From: Chloroflexota bacterium
Lineage (GTDB): Bacteria; Chloroflexota; Anaerolineae; Fen-1058
NCBI GenBank assembly: GCA_016219235.1
Contig: JACRBO010000554.1
Location: 1 to 7,544 of the forward strand
Length of the DNA stretch: 7,544 nt
Direction of reading: 5' to 3'
Made by a program: the position numbers and the translations under genes. Each line of letters starts with the position of its first letter. Within the stretch, counting starts at the first letter, position 1. This document shows positions 1 to 5,676 of the stretch, piece after piece. The notes below the pieces were generated by a model. It had not been told where the DNA came from. It ran no database searches and saw only the letters and a program-made list of their open reading frames with translations.

Positions 1-1151
1 CCGACCAGCGCCAGCACTTCGCCGGGTTTTACTTCCATCGAAACAGCGTGCAGCGTGTGAACTTGCTCGTTGTCCCTGTAGGCAAATGATACGCCATCGA
101 GTTGGATATGACCGGCGACGCGGGACAGGGGGCGCGCGCCGGGCGCATCGGCAATCTCTGGCGGCGTATCCAGAATCTCAAACAGCCGCTTTGTCGCGCC
201 CAGCGCTTCCTGCAGGCCCGTCCACAGACTGCTGAACTGGCCGATCGATCCGGCGATCGTCATCGTCAGGATCAAGAACATCACCAGTTGGCCCGGCGAC
301 AAATTCTGATTCAGTACCTCGTGCCCGCCGAACCAGAACACCGACACGACCGCGGCAAAGCCCATGAACGAGGCCAGCGGCCCGAACACCGCCGACAGGC
401 GAATGCGCTGCATGGCGAGTGTGAACGTGCGCTCGATGCTGTCGCGGAAGCGGCCGATCTCATACGGCTCGCGCGTGAACGACTGCACCACGCGCACGCC
501 GCTGATGGCTTCTTCCACCACGGTGGTCGCGCCGGCGAGTTGATCCTGCACCGCGCCCGACAGCTTGCGCAAGCGCCGGCCAAACAGCAGCGCCACGATG
601 ACGACCAGCGGCACCAGCGCCAGCATAAACAGCGTCAAGCGCCAGTTGGTCAACACGATCAAGATCAACGCGCCGACGAACGTCAGCACTTGCGAGATAG
701 CCGTCGAAATGTCGCTGGTCATCAGGACGCGCACCGTCGAGACGTCGTTGGTCAGGCGGCTGACCAGTTCGCCCGTGCGGCGCTCGTTGAAGAAACTCAG
801 CGACAGGCTTTGCAACTGCGCGAACAGCCGCAGCCGCAGATCGGCCATGACGCGCTCGCCGATGAATTGCAGCTGATATGCGCGGATGAAGTAGAAGACG
901 CTCTGCGCGGCGAACACGCCCACCAGCACCACCGTGATCTGATTCAGCAGCGCGCCGTCGCTCTGCTTGAACACGGCATCGATGAGGAATTGCAGCATGT
1001 ACGGCCCGGCCAGACTCAACACGCTGCCGATGACGACGGCGATCAACGCGATGATCAACCGGCCGCGATAGGGCCTGACAAACGCCAGCAGGCGGCGAAA
1101 CTGATCGGTACTCTTGAGTGGGTTTTCTCGCTTTGATTCAGGTTGTTGCAT
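1..1151 (-). CDS. ABC exporter, membrane domain fused to ATPase (3' part outside window)
   Basis: Only the first 383 residues are present; the frame is open at the left edge. The protein is a half-size ABC exporter with the membrane domain first. About six hydrophobic segments are visible (roughly residues 32-50, 70-90, 152-170, 172-190, 255-275, 285-305). The cytoplasmic-loop motif FFNERRTGELVSRLTNDV (120-137) is typical of MsbA/LmrA/BmrA-type type IV exporters. The ATPase begins near residue 348 with the A-loop aromatic in VSFAY (Y358) and is cut just at the Walker A glycines (LALVG). It should act in the cytoplasmic membrane, exporting a lipid, drug or peptide using ATP; the substrate cannot be read from the sequence. 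The ATG at 1151 is chosen because GAGGT lies just upstream at 1155-1159, though at a short spacing. The gene follows thrB on the same strand, but its own promoter (1248-1276) suggests it is not simply part of the thr operon. Confidence 0.93.
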   Translation of the reverse strand, partial: MQQPESKRENPLKSTDQFRRLLAFVRPYRGRLIIALIAVVIGSVLSLAGPYMLQFLIDAVFKQSDGALLNQITVVLVGVFAAQSVFYFIRAYQLQFIGERVMADLRLRLFAQLQSLSLSFFNERRTGELVSRLTNDVSTVRVLMTSDISTAISQVLTFVGALILIVLTNWRLTLFMLALVPLVVIVALLFGRRLRKLSGAVQDQLAGATTVVEEAISGVRVVQSFTREPYEIGRFRDSIERTFTLAMQRIRLSAVFGPLASFMGFAAVVSVFWFGGHEVLNQNLSPGQLVMFLILTMTIAGSIGQFSSLWTGLQEALGATKRLFEILDTPPEIADAPGARPLSRVAGHIQLDGVSFAYRDNEQVHTLHAVSMEVKPGEVLALV

Positions 1152-1206
1152 AAGACCTCGGTCGACTCTCACCCCGCGCGCCGACGGCGCGGTTCTCAGA
1201 CGAACA

Positions 1207-1230
1207 TCGGGCGGGTGTGCGCCCGCCCGA
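1207..1230. other. GC-rich inverted repeat in the exporter leader
   Basis: TCGGGCGGG (1207-1215) pairs perfectly with CCCGCCCGA (1222-1230) around a 6-nt loop. On the minus strand no U-run follows, so it is not a classical intrinsic terminator. It falls inside the leader predicted for the exporter transcript, just after the thrB stop, so it could protect the thrB mRNA end, weakly stop thr readthrough, or be a leader regulatory structure. A second, smaller GC hairpin (CGCGCC/GGCGCG, 1177-1191, 3-nt loop) lies between it and the exporter ribosome-binding site. Confidence 0.5.
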
Positions 1231-1247
1231 CATGTTACTCTAAGAAA

Positions 1248-1276
1248 AGTATAGCCCGTGCCATGCAGTGCGTCAA
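1248..1276 (-). promoter_or_regulatory. sigma70-type promoter for the ABC exporter
   Basis: On the minus strand TTGACG (1276-1271) is separated by exactly 17 bases from TATACT (1253-1248). Each hexamer matches the sigma70 consensus at five of six positions. The -35 box overlaps the TGA stop of thrB (1275-1273). Predicted transcription start is near 1241, which leaves a leader of about 90 nt before the exporter ATG at 1151. It is a prediction from consensus only. Confidence 0.6.
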
Positions 1277-2163
1277 GAAACGACCCTCGCTCCCATCCGA
1301 TCGACCTTCAAAATCCACGTGCGCGAGTCGATGGCATTGGCCGCAAACGCCTGCGTCATCGCCTCAGCAATCTCCGCATGCCGATCGTGCGCGAAGGCGA
1401 TCAGGCTGGGGCCAGAGCCGCTGATGGCGACCGCCGCCGCCCCCGCACTTTTGGCCGCTGCCAACACCATGTCGTAGCCGATGATCAAGAACTTGCGCAG
1501 CGGCTGATGCAGCCGATCGTCCATGGCGCGCCCCAACAGATTCAGGTCGCCGCGCGACAGGGCCAGCGTCACCAGCGCCACGCGGCCCGCGTTGAAGATC
1601 GCATCGGCGCGCGGAATCTGCGCCGGCAAAATGCGGCGGGCCGTCTTCGTTGCCACGCGCAGATCGGGGTTGATGACGACCACGGTTAGATCGGGCACGT
1701 CCACGCGATCGACGATCGGGCCGTTATCATCCGCCGCTACGATGACCAGGCCGCCCAACAGCGCGGGCGCGACGTTATCGGGATGGCCTTCGATTTCGAT
1801 GGCGAGATCGAGTAACTGGGGATTGGTCAACGGGTAATGGGTCAAAGCGTTGGCGGCGACGAGTCCGCCGACGATGGCGGCTGAACTTGATCCCAGGCCG
1901 CCCATCATGGGGATGCGATTGATCGAGCGTAGGCACAGCCCTGTGGGTTGGTACCCCACCCGATCGAACACGCGCTGCGCCGAGCGCAAGATCAAGTTGT
2001 TGGCGTCGTGCGACAGTTCCGCCGCGCCTTCGCCGTCGATGACGATCTCCAGCCCGTGCGGAATCTCCGTCAACTCGATCTCTTGATACAGGGCCAGCGC
2101 CATGCCCAGGCAATCGAAGCCGGGGCCGAGGTTGGCGGTGGTGGCAGGGACGAGGACTTTCAT
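1273..2163 (-). CDS. thrB: homoserine kinase
   Basis: Homoserine kinase phosphorylates L-homoserine with ATP to O-phosphohomoserine, the substrate of threonine synthase, in the cytoplasm. The 296-residue protein is the usual length for this GHMP-kinase family. It has the N-terminal PATTANLGPGFD motif (6-17), the glycine/serine-rich phosphate loop GLGSSSAA (89-96), EGHPDNVAPALLGG (125-138) and the C-terminal GHMP motif ISGSGPSL (247-254). I start at the ATG at 2163 because family members begin almost directly before the PATTANLGPG motif. An in-frame TTG three codons upstream (2172) lies within repeat sequence and is less likely. No Shine-Dalgarno is visible before either start, so translation may depend on coupling with thrC or on A/T-rich leader sequence. 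It lies 68 nt downstream of thrC, with an inverted heptamer repeat in the gap. Confidence 0.96.
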   Translation of the reverse strand: MKVLVPATTANLGPGFDCLGMALALYQEIELTEIPHGLEIVIDGEGAAELSHDANNLILRSAQRVFDRVGYQPTGLCLRSINRIPMMGGLGSSSAAIVGGLVAANALTHYPLTNPQLLDLAIEIEGHPDNVAPALLGGLVIVAADDNGPIVDRVDVPDLTVVVINPDLRVATKTARRILPAQIPRADAIFNAGRVALVTLALSRGDLNLLGRAMDDRLHQPLRKFLIIGYDMVLAAAKSAGAAAVAISGSGPSLIAFAHDRHAEIAEAMTQAFAANAIDSRTWILKVDRMGARVVS

Positions 2164-2251
2164 AATTAACAATGATCAATTAACAATGACAAATGACCAA
2201 CACACCCCACGCAGCACGCTTTTGTCATTGTTCATTTTTCATTTGTCATTG
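2164..2251. repeat. heptamer repeats and inverted repeat between thrC and thrB
   Basis: Period-7 units are visible at both ends: AATTAAC, AATGATC, AATTAAC, AATGACA, AATGACC (2164-2198) and TGTCATT, GTTCATT, TTTCATT, TGTCATT (2223-2250). The two blocks are inverted copies. CAATGACAAATGA (2184-2196) is perfectly complementary to 2239-2251, and an alternative perfect 12-bp pairing joins 2182-2193 with 2221-2232. The right block encodes the last residues of thrC (MTNEK and the TGA stop at 2234-2232). In the thrC-thrB mRNA this would give two alternative hairpins just before thrB. Confidence 0.85.
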
Positions 2252-3296
2252 CCGCTTCCAGCGCACCCATTTCCGCCTCAATTTCCAGCGGTTTGGGCAT
2301 ACGCTCGGTGATGACGGTCGGGTCTTTGAGGCCGTGACCGGTCAGCACGCACACGATGCGTTTGCCTTCATAGGCGTGCTTGTTTTGCAGGATCGCCTTG
2401 CGCAAGCCGGCCACACTCGCCGCCGAGGCCGGTTCCACCCACACGCCTTCGAGTTGGGCCAGCAGCCGTTGCGCGTCGAGGATTTCGTCGTCGCTGACGG
2501 CCAGGATGCGGCCGTGAGATTCTTCGGCGGCCAGCAGCGCCTCTTCGCCGCGCGCGGGTCGGCCAATGCGAATCGCGGTAGCGATGGTCTCCGGGTTATC
2601 GACGGCGTGGCCGATGACGAGTGGTGCGGAGCCTTCAGCCTGGGCACCTAACATGCGCGGCAACGTAGTGGCTTTGCCGATCTGCTGATATTGCTTGAAG
2701 CCCGCCCAGTACGCCGTGATGTTACCGGCATTGCCGACGGGCAGGCACAGCCAATCGGGCGCGGCGCCCAGCGCATCGCAGATTTCAAACGCGGCCGTTT
2801 TCTGCCCCTCGATGCGATACGGATTGATCGAGTTGACGAGCATGATCCGGCCGGTGGCCGAAATCTCGCGCACCAAGCGCAGGCCATCGTCAAACGAGCC
2901 TTGACTCTGGATCACCTGCGAGCCGTAGGCAATCGCTCCGGCCAGTTTGCCCGCGGCCACTTTGCCCTGCGGAATCAGCACCACGCACTTCAGGCCGGCG
3001 CGGGCCGCGTACGCCGCCGCGCTGGCGGCCGTGTTGCCGGTGCTGGCGCAGATGACGGCCCGCGCGCCATCGGCCACGGCTTGCGTCATGGCGGCCGTCA
3101 TGCCGCGATCTTTGAACGAGCCGGTAGGATTCAGCCCTTCGAACTTGGCGCGCAGATTGGCGTTGAACAACATCAACTCATGCGCCAGGCGGGGCAGGGG
3201 AATCAATGGTGTGTCGCCTTCCAGCATTGTAATCGGTTCGATGTTGGCGACGTTGAGTAGGGGACGGTAAGCGGCGATGACGCCGGGCCAGGCCAT
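2232..3296 (-). CDS. thrC: threonine synthase
   Basis: Threonine synthase converts O-phosphohomoserine to L-threonine with release of phosphate, using pyridoxal phosphate (PLP), in the cytoplasm. At 354 residues it matches the shorter, Bacillus/Thermus-like class. Visible motifs: EGDTPLIPL (26-34), the PLP-lysine motif NPTGSFKDRG (56-65, Schiff-base Lys62), STGNTAAS (85-92), SINPYRIEGQKTAAFE (156-171) and the phosphate-binding loop PVGNAGN (186-192). I start at the ATG at 3296 because GGAGG lies four bases upstream and the N-terminus MAWPGVIAAYR is family-like. The frame stays open for ten more codons upstream, but those are encoded by heptamer repeat. The C-terminal MTNEK and stop lie within repeat DNA. 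It is the first gene of a thrC-thrB unit. Confidence 0.96.
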   Translation of the reverse strand: MAWPGVIAAYRPLLNVANIEPITMLEGDTPLIPLPRLAHELMLFNANLRAKFEGLNPTGSFKDRGMTAAMTQAVADGARAVICASTGNTAASAAAYAARAGLKCVVLIPQGKVAAGKLAGAIAYGSQVIQSQGSFDDGLRLVREISATGRIMLVNSINPYRIEGQKTAAFEICDALGAAPDWLCLPVGNAGNITAYWAGFKQYQQIGKATTLPRMLGAQAEGSAPLVIGHAVDNPETIATAIRIGRPARGEEALLAAEESHGRILAVSDDEILDAQRLLAQLEGVWVEPASAASVAGLRKAILQNKHAYEGKRIVCVLTGHGLKDPTVITERMPKPLEIEAEMGALEAAMTNEK

Positions 3297-3300
3297 AGTG

Positions 3301-3305
3301 CCTCC
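3301..3305 (-). promoter_or_regulatory. thrC Shine-Dalgarno
   Basis: GGAGG on the minus strand, four bases before the ATG at 3296. It decides the thrC start against the longer repeat-encoded extension. Confidence 0.85.
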
Positions 3306-3306
3306 A

Positions 3307-3350
3307 ATGATGAATGCATAATGCACAATGCATAATGCTCAATGCACAGC
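3307..3350. repeat. heptamer repeat in the thrC leader
   Basis: Direct period-7 units GCATAAT, GCACAAT, GCATAAT, GCTCAAT, GCACAGC (3316-3350), preceded by degenerate units. They fill almost the whole predicted 5' leader of thrC between the -10 box and the Shine-Dalgarno. Confidence 0.85.
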
Positions 3351-3356
3351 GAGGCG

Positions 3357-3365
3357 ATTATATCA
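3357..3365 (-). promoter_or_regulatory. extended -10 promoter for thrC-thrB
   Basis: On the minus strand TGATATAAT reads as an extended -10 (TGnTATAAT; perfect TATAAT at 3362-3357). Predicted start is near 3350, giving a leader of about 54 nt. The region where a -35 box would sit is heptamer repeat with no good match, which fits an extended -10 promoter. Confidence 0.6.
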
Positions 3366-3366
3366 T

Positions 3367-3495
3367 GTGATGAGTGACGAGTGATGACTGAACTGTACTG
3401 CGTAAAGCGTACTGCGTAAAACGGCATTCACGCATCACGGATTACGTAGTACGCATTACGCATCTTGCATCTTGCATCCTGCATCTTGCATCCCG
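3367..3495. repeat. complex heptamer repeat block between divergent promoters
   Basis: This non-coding block contains several period-7 families in a row: GTGATGA, GTGACGA, GTGATGA (3367-3387); a 14-mer (two periods) GTACTGCGTAAAGC / GTACTGCGTAAAAC (3395-3422); and eight consecutive units ending in G from 3440 to 3495 (TAGTACG, CATTACG, CATCTTG twice, CATCCTG, CATCTTG, CATCCCG after GATTACG). Positions 3400-3419 and 3442-3461 are an inverted repeat matching at 18 of 20 positions with a 22-nt centre. The block lies exactly between the two outward-facing extended -10 promoters. Confidence 0.85.
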
Positions 3496-3497
3496 CG

Positions 3498-3506
3498 TGC
3501 TATAAT
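3498..3506 (+). promoter_or_regulatory. extended -10 promoter for the small acidic gene
   Basis: TGCTATAAT (TATAAT at 3501-3506) is a perfect extended -10. A convincing -35 is not visible in the repeat upstream. Predicted start near 3513 gives a 19-nt leader carrying the Shine-Dalgarno. An in-frame ATG at 3505 overlaps this box and so would lie upstream of the transcript start. Confidence 0.6.
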
Positions 3507-3521
3507 GCCTCATCTCGTGCT

Positions 3522-3526
3522 GGAGG
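3522..3526 (+). promoter_or_regulatory. Shine-Dalgarno of the small acidic gene
   Basis: GGAGG five bases before the ATG at 3532. Together with the -10 box it fixes the start there rather than at 3472 or 3505. Confidence 0.8.
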
Positions 3527-3531
3527 CCGAC

Positions 3532-3873
3532 ATGCAACTGCCCGATCCGCTGCCCACAGAACCGGATGCCCTGGAAGAGCTCTATCGAACTTACTGCCAG
3601 CAGGAAGATGCGGATGAAGCGGAGTTGCAGCGTCTGACTGAGGCACGGCTGTCTGCCTGGGGCATCGATCCGCAGCACATGACGGCCGATCAAGTCTTCA
3701 ACGCGATGAACGAATCGATGAACAGCATGCTGATGAATCTGTACGCGGCTCAGGACGAAGCGCCGGATGATGAGTTGGCGACGCAAATGAAGGAGTTGAT
3801 CGGAATGGCGGAGCAACTGCGAGAGCACATCAGCGAGGCGATGAACGACGAAAAAACGAAGAATGACAAGTGA
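3532..3873 (+). CDS. small acidic helical protein, function unknown
   Basis: I do not recognise this 113-residue protein. It is strongly acidic and appears almost entirely helical, with no signal peptide, no membrane segment and a single cysteine (C22). Segments 11-40 (rich in E, D, L) and 80-104 look like amphipathic helices separated by a GIDPQHMTADQVFNAMNES stretch (44-62) and a run of methionines and asparagines. The lysine-rich tail (NDEKTKNDK) grades into the heptamer repeat that also supplies the stop. An extended -10 promoter, a good ribosome-binding site and the soluble composition support a real gene. The overlapping antisense frame is histidine/arginine-rich and looks like a shadow. 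It lies divergently from thrC and convergently with the cyclase, so neighbours give little clue. It may be lineage-specific. Confidence 0.75.
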   Translation: MQLPDPLPTEPDALEELYRTYCQQEDADEAELQRLTEARLSAWGIDPQHMTADQVFNAMNESMNSMLMNLYAAQDEAPDDELATQMKELIGMAEQLREHISEAMNDEKTKNDK

Positions 3874-3921
3874 TGAGTGACGAGTAACGAGTAAAGAACG
3901 ATTACTCGTCACTCGTTACTT
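3871..3921. terminator. bidirectional terminator-like inverted heptamer repeat
   Basis: Between convergent genes, 3876-3894 (units TGACGAG, TAACGAG) is an inverted copy of 3902-3920, agreeing at 17 of 19 positions with a 7-nt loop. One of the two differences is a G-U pair in RNA. The right arm contains the TGA stop (3911-3909) of the minus-strand cyclase, and the left arm starts at the stop of the plus-strand gene. No strong U-tract follows on either strand, so termination or mRNA-end protection is inferred from position and structure. Confidence 0.55.
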
Positions 3922-4544
3922 ATTAGAATGGCCCGCACCGGCGCGCCGTCGCCGCCCTTCAACTTCAACGGCAAACAGATCAGTTGATAGTTCCCCGGTT
4001 CAATCCCGCTGAGGTTCAAATTCTCCACGGCGATAATGCCTGCGCCCAGCAAAATCTCGTGTGGCACGATCGTATCCGCGAAGGGCGCGACGGACATATA
4101 GTCCACGCCCACCAGTTGGACACCACGCTCGACGAGCCATGCCGCGCCCGATGGATCGATCCCGACGTAATCGGTGTGACAGACGTTATCGCCGCGCGCC
4201 CAGATTTCGGAATTGCGCGTGCGGAAGAGCAAGCGCCGCGTGTCTGCCGGGATGTCGAGGGTGTCAAGCAGAGCGGCATTGATCACTGTCGCGTCGGGCA
4301 CATACACCACCACACACGGACCAATCAACACAGTCAGATCGAGTTGATCGACGGTGCGGCCGCCCTTGACGAAGTGCAGCGGCGCATCGAGGTGTGTGCC
4401 GATATGCGAGCCAGTTTCCAGCCGGGACAACGTACACACATCGCCGTTATTCACGTCGGCCACGCGATAGAAGTTGACGGCCGGATCACCCGGCCACACC
4501 GGCAAGTCGTTGGAGATTGTAAGCGTAATGTCGAAGATGGGCAT
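3909..4544 (-). CDS. cyclase family metal-dependent hydrolase (kynurenine formamidase-like)
   Basis: The 211-residue protein belongs to the cyclase/KynB family of soluble metal-dependent amidohydrolases, about the usual length. The signature HIGTHLDAPLHF (47-58) carries the expected metal ligands H47, H51 and D53 plus H57. The N-terminal ITLTISNDLPVWPGDPAV (6-23) and the late GVDYMSV and LLGAGIIAVENL stretches are also family-like. KynB members hydrolyse N-formylkynurenine to kynurenine and formate. Other members act as isatin hydrolases or antibiotic cyclases, so I give no symbol. No tryptophan-degradation gene is adjacent to settle the substrate. The ATG at 4544 is the natural family start, although no Shine-Dalgarno is visible before it. 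It lies 117 nt downstream of the anti-sigma gene on the same strand, separated by repeats. Its last codons (SNE and TGA) are in heptamer repeat. Confidence 0.88.
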   Translation of the reverse strand: MPIFDITLTISNDLPVWPGDPAVNFYRVADVNNGDVCTLSRLETGSHIGTHLDAPLHFVKGGRTVDQLDLTVLIGPCVVVYVPDATVINAALLDTLDIPADTRRLLFRTRNSEIWARGDNVCHTDYVGIDPSGAAWLVERGVQLVGVDYMSVAPFADTIVPHEILLGAGIIAVENLNLSGIEPGNYQLICLPLKLKGGDGAPVRAILISNE

Positions 4545-4562
4545 GGTGAGGAATCGGCGATA

Positions 4563-4659
4563 AAGCGATCAAGCGATCAAGCGAATCTGCGAACAAGCGA
4601 CCAGTTACCAGTTGACCAGTTACCAGTTGACCAATTTACCAATCTACCAGTTACCAATC
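4563..4659. repeat. tandem repeats between anti-sigma gene and cyclase
   Basis: Two sequence families are side by side: AAGCGATC in tandem (4563-4584, period 8) and a perfectly duplicated 15-mer CCAGTTACCAGTTGA (4601-4615 and 4616-4630), made of a 7-mer plus an 8-mer, then degenerate copies (CCAATTTA, CCAATCTA, CCAGTTA, CCAATCA) to 4659. Unlike the other gaps these are direct repeats without a strong inverted partner. The cyclase leader would run through them. Confidence 0.85.
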
Positions 4660-4661
4660 AA

Positions 4662-4907
4662 CTACTCCCCCGCCTTCCAATTCCTGAATACACTCAACAA
4701 CTCATCGCGTGCCTGTGGTTCGATGGTCTCTTCGCTCAGGTGGCCGAGCGTGCGAATGGTGATCTCCATCTGATCGAGATAATGGCCGCACGCTTCGCAG
4801 TCGGACAGGTGCATTTCAAAACGCGACCGATCCGTCGGCGGCAGTGCGCCTTCCAGATAGTCGGTCACCAGTTCAACCAGTTCGTTGCAAGCCAGATCGT
4901 GAGCCAT
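4662..4907 (-). CDS. soluble zinc-binding anti-sigma factor (zf-HC2 / ZAS type)
   Basis: An 81-residue protein made of a single anti-sigma zinc-finger domain. It would bind and hold the ECF sigma factor encoded just upstream. Predicted zinc ligands are C7, H33, C37 and C40, that is C-x25-H-x3-C-x2-C; the H-x3-C-x2-C piece is HLSDCEAC (33-40). There is no membrane segment, so unlike many anti-sigmas it should be cytoplasmic. The ATG at 4907 shares one base with the sigma TGA stop (TGATG), which implies translational coupling and roughly matched production. An in-frame TTG at 4910 is one codon longer but less likely. The same ligand spacing occurs in the disulfide-responsive RsrA of Streptomyces, but non-redox members share it too. 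Confidence 0.9.
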   Translation of the reverse strand: MAHDLACNELVELVTDYLEGALPPTDRSRFEMHLSDCEACGHYLDQMEITIRTLGHLSEETIEPQARDELLSVFRNWKAGE

Positions 4908-5554
4908 CAATGATTTGCCAGGTAATCTTCCAGCGCCGCGCGCACCTTCGCGCGAGCGCGATGCAGCAGGACGCGCTGATTAGTCTCGCTGATGTCCAGC
5001 GCATTACAAACCTCGTCCGAACTCCAGCCGTCGACGTCGCGCAAGGTGATCACTTCGCGTTGGGCGGGCGGCAGGGCGTCGATGGCCGATCGGATGTAGG
5101 CCAGCGTCTCGCGCGATAGCAGCCGCGTTTCCGGCTGATCGTTCCACGCGCCCGGCTCGATCGACCAGCTACCCGCCCATTGCTCGTCGGGCGACACAAA
5201 CCGATCGGGCGTGACGGTCGGCTCAGCCGCTTCCGACTCCACATCGAATAGCGTCGAAAACGGCACACTGCGCGCCTCGCGCACGCCGCGCGTTTTGGCC
5301 GTGTTGGTCAGGATGCGAAACAGCCACGTTTTGAAGGACGAGCGGCCTTCGAAGCGATCAATGCCTTTCAGCACGCCCAGCCAGGTATCTTGCACGACCT
5401 CCTCAGCCGCGGCGCGATCAGCCACGTACATCTGCGCCAGGCGCACGAGCGAGGCGTGATAGCGATCAACCAGCTCGACGAACGCCGCTTCGTCGCGGCG
5501 GCGCAGGGCTTCAATCAGAACGGCTTCTTCGGTAACGGCAGGCAGGGTGACCAT
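4907..5554 (-). CDS. ECF-family RNA polymerase sigma factor
   Basis: A group 4 (ECF) sigma factor that would direct RNA polymerase to a dedicated promoter set. Region 2 spans about residues 20-92, with the core-binding and -10 recognition stretch from AEEVVQDTWLGVLKGI to FKTWLFRILTNTAKTR. Region 4 spans about 150-205, with the helix-turn-helix around ITLRDVDGWSSDEVCNALDI and NQRVLLHRARAKVR. The linker (about 97-148) is long for an ECF factor and contains DRFVSPDEQWAGSW, a pattern I associate with one ECF subgroup paired with small zinc anti-sigmas. I chose the ATG at 5554 (215 residues): the in-frame TTG at 5596 and ATG at 5569 lie in or upstream of the predicted promoter. The stop overlaps the anti-sigma ATG. 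Confidence 0.93.
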   Translation of the reverse strand: MVTLPAVTEEAVLIEALRRRDEAAFVELVDRYHASLVRLAQMYVADRAAAEEVVQDTWLGVLKGIDRFEGRSSFKTWLFRILTNTAKTRGVREARSVPFSTLFDVESEAAEPTVTPDRFVSPDEQWAGSWSIEPGAWNDQPETRLLSRETLAYIRSAIDALPPAQREVITLRDVDGWSSDEVCNALDISETNQRVLLHRARAKVRAALEDYLANH

Positions 5555-5564
5555 CTCGGCTGGA

Positions 5565-5593
5565 AGCATACAACACGGCTGTAACCTTGTCAA
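5565..5593 (-). promoter_or_regulatory. sigma70-type promoter for the sigma/anti-sigma pair
   Basis: On the minus strand a perfect TTGACA (5593-5588) is followed after exactly 17 bases by TATGCT (5570-5565; four of six matches). Predicted transcription start is near 5558, only a few bases before the ATG at 5554, so the transcript would be leaderless or nearly so. No Shine-Dalgarno precedes that ATG, which agrees with this. Confidence 0.6.
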
Positions 5594-5676
5594 CAAATCT
5601 CAGACAGTTGATTTGAATCTCGTCGCACAGCCGCTGCGTATTGAACGATAAGCCACTTTGACTGGAGCAGATCGGT

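Noticed and set aside
102..1136. Long plus-strand open frame (344 codons) opposite the ABC exporter
   Set aside because: The translation is rich in H, Q, R and D with no domain, typical of the antisense of a GC-rich gene. The minus strand encodes an unmistakable exporter.
1207..1230. Classical intrinsic terminator after thrB
   Set aside because: The stem is strong but no U-run follows it on the minus strand, and it lies downstream of a predicted promoter for the next gene. I list it only as an inverted repeat.
3316..3495. CRISPR array
   Set aside because: The units are 7 bases in direct succession with no spacers of constant length and no cas genes nearby.
3442..3912. 156-codon minus-strand frame opposite the small acidic gene
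   Set aside because: Histidine/arginine-rich with both ends encoded by heptamer repeats. The plus strand has the promoter, ribosome-binding site and a soluble protein composition.
3984..4913. 309-codon plus-strand frame over the cyclase and anti-sigma gene
   Set aside because: It runs antisense through two recognisable genes and through the tandem repeats at 4563-4659, and resembles no family.
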